From: Russula earlei
Taxonomy: Eukaryota > Basidiomycota > Agaricomycetes > Russulales > Russulaceae
Length of the DNA stretch: 37,711 nucleotides
NCBI GenBank assembly: GCA_025769875.1
Contig: JAGFNK010000508.1
Span: forward strand, 1 to 37,711
Direction: 5' to 3'
A program made the translations under genes and the position numbers. The notes under the pieces were generated by a model. That model saw only the letters and a program-made list of their open reading frames with translations. It was not told the origin of the DNA and did not search any database. Below are positions 34,789-37,711 of the stretch, one piece after another; position 1 is the first letter of the stretch, and each line of letters opens with the position of its first letter.

Positions 34789-35427
34789 ATGGATACTTCT
34801 ATTGCAGGCATAAGAACCGATTATAAGCTTCGCTCTCTTACCGAGGCGGATGTTGCAGCCAATCCTTTTGAACAATTTACCCGTTGGTGGCAGGAAGCCG
34901 TACATAGTAAGATCGAAGAAGTAAATGCCATGACGCTGGCCACAGCTACAAAAGAAGGGCAACCCTCTGCCCGTATTGTATTATTAAAGGGATATGATAA
35001 TAACGGCTTTACATTCTTTACCAATTACGATAGCCAAAAAGGCAACGAAATGGCTGAAAATCCTCATATAGCCCTTGTTTTTTTTTGGAGAGAACTGGAA
35101 AGGCAGGTACGCATAGAAGGGCTGGTAAAGCAAACCAGTGCAGCCATAAGCGATGAATATTTTTTTAGCCGTCCTGCAGGCAGTCGTATCGGCGCCTGGA
35201 GTTCCCCGCAAAGCAAAGTAATTGAAAGCCGGGAAGTGTTGGAGGAGAAGGAGCAACAGTTTATTAAACAATTTGGCGAAAACATCCCACGTCCACCGCA
35301 TTGGGGCGGATATGTGGTAGCGCCCAGGATGATAGAATTCTGGCAGGGACGCAGTAACCGCCTTCACGACCGCATACAATACCGGGTAGAGAAGGATAAT
35401 TGGAGAATTGTTCGCCTGGCCCCCTGA
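34789..35427 (+). CDS. pdxH: Pyridoxamine 5'-phosphate oxidase
   Basis: PdxH makes pyridoxal 5'-phosphate (vitamin B6) from the pyridoxine or pyridoxamine phosphate, using FMN and oxygen. The 212-residue protein has the whole family pattern: IRTDYKLRSLTEADVAANPF, MTLATATKEGQPSARIVLLK (FMN site), GFTFFTNYDSQKG, then ALVFFWRELERQVRIEG, PAGSRIGAWSSPQS, PRPPHWGGYVVAP and the final EFWQGRSNRLHDRI and IVRLAP. The length is normal and it is complete. It follows the RND pump but has its own promoter-like element. Its stop lies 68 bases before the DUF6089-like gene. Confidence 0.97.
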   Translation: MDTSIAGIRTDYKLRSLTEADVAANPFEQFTRWWQEAVHSKIEEVNAMTLATATKEGQPSARIVLLKGYDNNGFTFFTNYDSQKGNEMAENPHIALVFFWRELERQVRIEGLVKQTSAAISDEYFFSRPAGSRIGAWSSPQSKVIESREVLEEKEQQFIKQFGENIPRPPHWGGYVVAPRMIEFWQGRSNRLHDRIQYRVEKDNWRIVRLAP

Positions 35428-35467
35428 TTTTAAGCAATTTTGATAAGGCTGCAACACAAGGCATCAT

Positions 35468-35475
35468 TATATTTG
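35468..35475 (+). promoter_or_regulatory. Possible Bacteroidetes promoter before the DUF6089-like gene
   Basis: TATATTTG (35468-35475) stands 20 bases before the ATG at 35496. A TTTG lies at 35439-35442, 25 bases upstream, which is longer than the usual spacing. Weak evidence. Confidence 0.3.
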
Positions 35476-35495
35476 TAAGAGCTATCTTACCGTGT

Positions 35496-36344
35496 ATGCA
35501 CAAGAAAATCACCTGCCTTTTACTGTCGTTCTATTATTTTGCGAATATCCATGCCCAGCTTACAGAAAGTTTTGTGCACAAGGGCGAATTTGGCATATCC
35601 GCAGGTGTGGCTCACTATTTTGGTGATCTGGACCCGGATGTTTCCCTCAAGCATCCCAAAGGGGCTTTCGGTGTCTTTTTTCGTAAGCAGTTTAATAACT
35701 ATATAGGTATTAAGATTGCGGGCAATTACGCCTTTTTAGGGTATGCTGACAAATACAGCAGCAACCCGGTACAGCAACAACGTAATCTCAGCTTTAATAC
35801 CAATGTTTGGGAAATGTCTGTAAGCGGAGAGTTCAATTTCTTTAAATTCCTTCCCGGCTTTACAGAATACCGCTATACCCCTTATGTTAGCCTGGGGTTA
35901 GGCGCCTTTTCTTACGATCCGTATACCTACCTCGCCGGAAAAAAATACTATTTACGCTCTATTGGTACTGAGGGCCAGGGTAGCCCATTGTATCCTGACA
36001 GGAAGCAATATGGCGCAGTTGCGGTATGTATACCATTGGGATTAGGGTTCAAATACACCCTCAACACCGGTGTAAACGTTTTTGCAGAACTTACTTACCG
36101 ATTTACCACAACAGATTACCTGGATGATGTGAGTTCCACCTATGCCCCTGATGCATTCCCTCCCGGCGCCAATGGCCAGCCTACCATAGGGTACCTTTTG
36201 CAGGACAGGAGCTATGAACTGGGGGGTACTCAGATAGGAGAAAAAGGGCGCCAACGCGGGAATACCCTTCAAAAAGATTCTTATGCTACTTTCCAGGTAG
36301 GGGTCTCTTTCAACCTGCACTCTTATAAGTGCCCCAGTTATTAG
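35496..36344 (+). CDS. DUF6089-like outer-membrane beta-barrel protein
   Basis: A 282-residue exported protein. The ATG at 35496 gives a signal peptide (MHKKITCLLLSFYYFANIHA) and is preferred; the upstream open frame from 35400 overlaps pdxH and lacks sense. The mature part is a barrel: KGEFGISAGVAHYFGDLDPD, GAFGVFFRKQFNNYIGIKI, YRYTPYVSLGLGAFSY, then GLGFKYTLNTGVNVFAELTY and YATFQVGVSFNLHSYKCPSY. This matches DUF6089, which in Bacteroidetes commonly precedes uppS and bamA; here uppS follows after a minus-strand gene. A role near outer-membrane assembly is inferred from that neighbourhood only. Confidence 0.85.
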   Translation: MHKKITCLLLSFYYFANIHAQLTESFVHKGEFGISAGVAHYFGDLDPDVSLKHPKGAFGVFFRKQFNNYIGIKIAGNYAFLGYADKYSSNPVQQQRNLSFNTNVWEMSVSGEFNFFKFLPGFTEYRYTPYVSLGLGAFSYDPYTYLAGKKYYLRSIGTEGQGSPLYPDRKQYGAVAVCIPLGLGFKYTLNTGVNVFAELTYRFTTTDYLDDVSSTYAPDAFPPGANGQPTIGYLLQDRSYELGGTQIGEKGRQRGNTLQKDSYATFQVGVSFNLHSYKCPSY

Positions 36345-36364
36345 CAGAAACATATTTGATCAAT

Positions 36365-36406
36365 AATTAAGAAAGCCTCTCCCGGTAGGGAGAGGCTTTC
36401 TTAATT
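36365..36406. terminator. Bidirectional terminator after the DUF6089-like gene
   Basis: A perfect 19-bp stem (36365-36383 with 36388-36406) with loop GGTA. It lies between the convergent barrel gene and the minus-strand secreted-protein gene, with A-rich and T-rich ends on both strands. Confidence 0.92.
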
Positions 36407-36432
36407 CAAAATACTGCATTTATCTGCTAATA

Positions 36433-36882
36433 TTAATGGTGTTGAGGATGGCTCTTTTCCCATTCGCTATGCCTGGGGTGGTCTTTAGCCTCAAAATACT
36501 TAGAATCCTTACTGTCTCTTATTACAGGTTGTTTCGCCTTCTGTCCTTTGTATTTGGCATATTGCTTCCGGTAAGTATCAGCATGTATCCATGGTTTAGG
36601 TTGATTAACCACTACTTTATAACCACTATACAGGTCATAATTGCGGTATTGGGGTGGTAAAGACGCGGCAGTGATCCATTTTCCGGAACTCTGGTAAACA
36701 AACTGGTGGTTAGGTATATCGTAATACGCATCAACGTCAGGAAGATAGTAATAATCTGCATGGTCATACCCGGTAGGTCCCCATATAGGCTGGCTTCCTA
36801 TATTAATGCTTACGTTTACCTGCGCGTTAGAGAAGGTAAAAACAGAACAGCTGATCAATAAAGCTAATAGTACTCGTCTCAT
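36433..36882 (-). CDS. Small secreted protein of unknown function
   Basis: A 149-residue exported protein with a signal peptide (MRRVLLALLISCSVFTFSNAQ). The mature part starts VNVSINIGSQPIWGPTGYDH and continues with DYYYLPDVDAYYDIPNHQFV and YRNYDLYSGYKVV. It is rich in Tyr, Asp and Lys, and ends in a charged His-rich tail. I recall similar small Tyr-rich periplasmic proteins in Bacteroidetes, with no known function. It has no membrane helix after the signal peptide and no cysteine in the mature part. It is inserted between the DUF6089-like gene and uppS and is transcribed towards the bidirectional terminator. Confidence 0.75.
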   Translation of the reverse strand: MRRVLLALLISCSVFTFSNAQVNVSINIGSQPIWGPTGYDHADYYYLPDVDAYYDIPNHQFVYQSSGKWITAASLPPQYRNYDLYSGYKVVVNQPKPWIHADTYRKQYAKYKGQKAKQPVIRDSKDSKYFEAKDHPRHSEWEKSHPQHH

Positions 36883-37035
36883 AAATTTTTTAAGGTTTGT
36901 TTGACCACTTAATTTTCAAACAGAGTGCCAATATGCCGTTCCGGCAGCCTAATCGGTGAAAACGGTTTTATGCCGGTTAAACAGGGATAGCTACCTGCCC
37001 AAAAATTCACTTTCTCCGGAAACCGATCCTTTCCC

Positions 37036-37043
37036 TACTTTTG
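37036..37043 (+). promoter_or_regulatory. Bacteroidetes -7 element (TAnnTTTG) before uppS
   Basis: TACTTTTG followed by CC, the same ten-base string as before recR. It ends ten bases before an ATG at 37054 and 25 before the ATG at 37069. Confidence 0.35.
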
Positions 37044-37068
37044 CCCCAATTAAATGCTGGGAAGAACC

Positions 37069-37711
37069 ATGCAGCCATTGATAGAACAAATTGATACCAC
37101 CCGTTTACCCAAACACATTGCTATTATTATGGATGGCAATGGCCGCTGGGCCGAAGAGAAAGGCCAGGAACGCTTATACGGCCATTTTCATGGAGTAGAA
37201 AGTGTGCGTAATATAGTAGAAGGATGTGCCGAATTGGGCATTGGCTATCTCACTTTATATGCTTTCAGCACTGAAAACTGGGACAGGCCACAGCAGGAGG
37301 TAGATGGATTGATGGCTTTATTGGTGGATACCATTCGCAAAGAAGTGCCTATTTTAAATAAGAATAATATTAAACTCCATGTAATTGGCAACATGGATAT
37401 GTTACCCCGCTTTGCTTTCCAGGAATTAAATGAGGCTTTGGAGATGACCAGCCAGAATACCGGGCTAAACCTGGTGATGGCATTAAGCTACAGCAGCCGC
37501 TGGGAACTCGTAAATGCGGTAAAAAACATAGGATTAGATGTAAAAGCCGGAATTATCGACCCTGCCACCATCAACGAACATACATTACAACAATACCTTA
37601 CCACCAGTAATTTTCCCGATCCGGAACTAATGATCAGAACCAGTGGTGAATACCGGATCAGTAATTTCTTACTCTACCAGTTAGCTTATGCCGAACTCTA
37701 TTTTACCACTA
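37069..37711 (+). CDS. uppS: Isoprenyl transferase (undecaprenyl diphosphate synthase), 3' end outside window
   Basis: UppS makes undecaprenyl diphosphate, the lipid carrier for peptidoglycan and other cell-surface polymers, by adding isopentenyl units in cis. The frame is open to the end of the window (214 codons from 37069). It has LPKHIAIIMDGNGRWAEEKG with the catalytic DGNGRW (D22), then GHFHGVESVRNIVE, YLTLYAFSTENWDRP, MALSYSSRWELVNAV, and the C-terminal LMIRTSGEYRISNFLLYQLA. An in-frame ATG at 37054 would add five residues (MLGRT). About 30 C-terminal residues are missing because of the window edge. bamA is expected next. Confidence 0.95.
   Translation, partial: MQPLIEQIDTTRLPKHIAIIMDGNGRWAEEKGQERLYGHFHGVESVRNIVEGCAELGIGYLTLYAFSTENWDRPQQEVDGLMALLVDTIRKEVPILNKNNIKLHVIGNMDMLPRFAFQELNEALEMTSQNTGLNLVMALSYSSRWELVNAVKNIGLDVKAGIIDPATINEHTLQQYLTTSNFPDPELMIRTSGEYRISNFLLYQLAYAELYFTT

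Noticed and set aside
1..37711. CRISPR arrays, tRNA or rRNA genes, transposases, phage genes
   Set aside because: I found no regular direct repeats with spacers, no tRNA-like T-arm with cloverleaf, no rRNA segments and no transposase or integrase motifs on either strand.

Overview
The window is a piece of a Bacteroidetes chromosome, most likely Chitinophagaceae-like. Supporting signs are many outer-membrane beta-barrels ending in aromatic residues or lysine, TAnnTTTG promoter elements with little Shine-Dalgarno signal, a split MetH, futalosine-route menaquinone synthesis (MqnC), DUF5777/DUF6089-type families and a kdp locus containing an OmpL-like porin. I could not search any database; family calls rest on motifs and recalled family patterns.

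Layout. Bases 1-9127 are a potassium-uptake (kdp) locus: the 3' end of kdpC, two OmpL-like porins (one inverted), then a KdpD-type sensor protein and a separate histidine kinase. Between the kdp parts lie an acyl carrier protein, a small conserved protein and an arginine-pathway-type acetyltransferase, plus remnants of a Panacea-domain gene and a ynfA-like gene. A phased 11-bp repeat array sits at 956-1066. No kdpE is present. Bases 9128-14832 hold a broken SRPBCC gene, a UvrD-like helicase fused to an iron-sulfur PD-(D/E)XK nuclease, an Ig-like lipoprotein and a frameshifted recR. Bases 14951-16994 carry an ECF sigma factor overlapping a protein with one inner-membrane segment, a long linker and a C-terminal barrel. 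Bases 17117-20077 form an envelope cluster: cytochrome c, YceI, DUF5777 barrel, OB-fold protein, YceI. Bases 20379-24125 are split metH behind a leader that can fold. Bases 24200-26823 (minus strand) are a second sigma/anti-sigma/barrel operon. Bases 26962-30290 carry a cytochrome c, mqnC and a frameshifted serine hydrolase. Bases 30455-34681 encode an RND efflux adaptor and a frameshifted pump. Bases 34789-37711 carry pdxH, a DUF6089-like barrel, a small secreted protein and the 5' part of uppS.

Quality. Seven single-base slips in homopolymer runs, plus two others, break recR, a cytochrome c, an OB-fold gene, an ECF sigma gene, a serine hydrolase (three slips) and an RND pump (two slips). 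All lie between about 14.3 and 33.5 kb. Every broken gene keeps its downstream motifs and returns to the usual family length when the slips are allowed for, so sequencing or assembly indels are the most likely cause. The ynfA, SRPBCC and Panacea remnants look different: they have lost internal or 5' coding sequence and are probably true decayed genes.

I see no clear new defence, mobile or CRISPR system. The best candidates for undescribed biology are the phased inverted 11-bp array, the YceI/cytochrome/DUF5777/OB-fold cluster, the trans-envelope sigma-factor partner and the metH leader.
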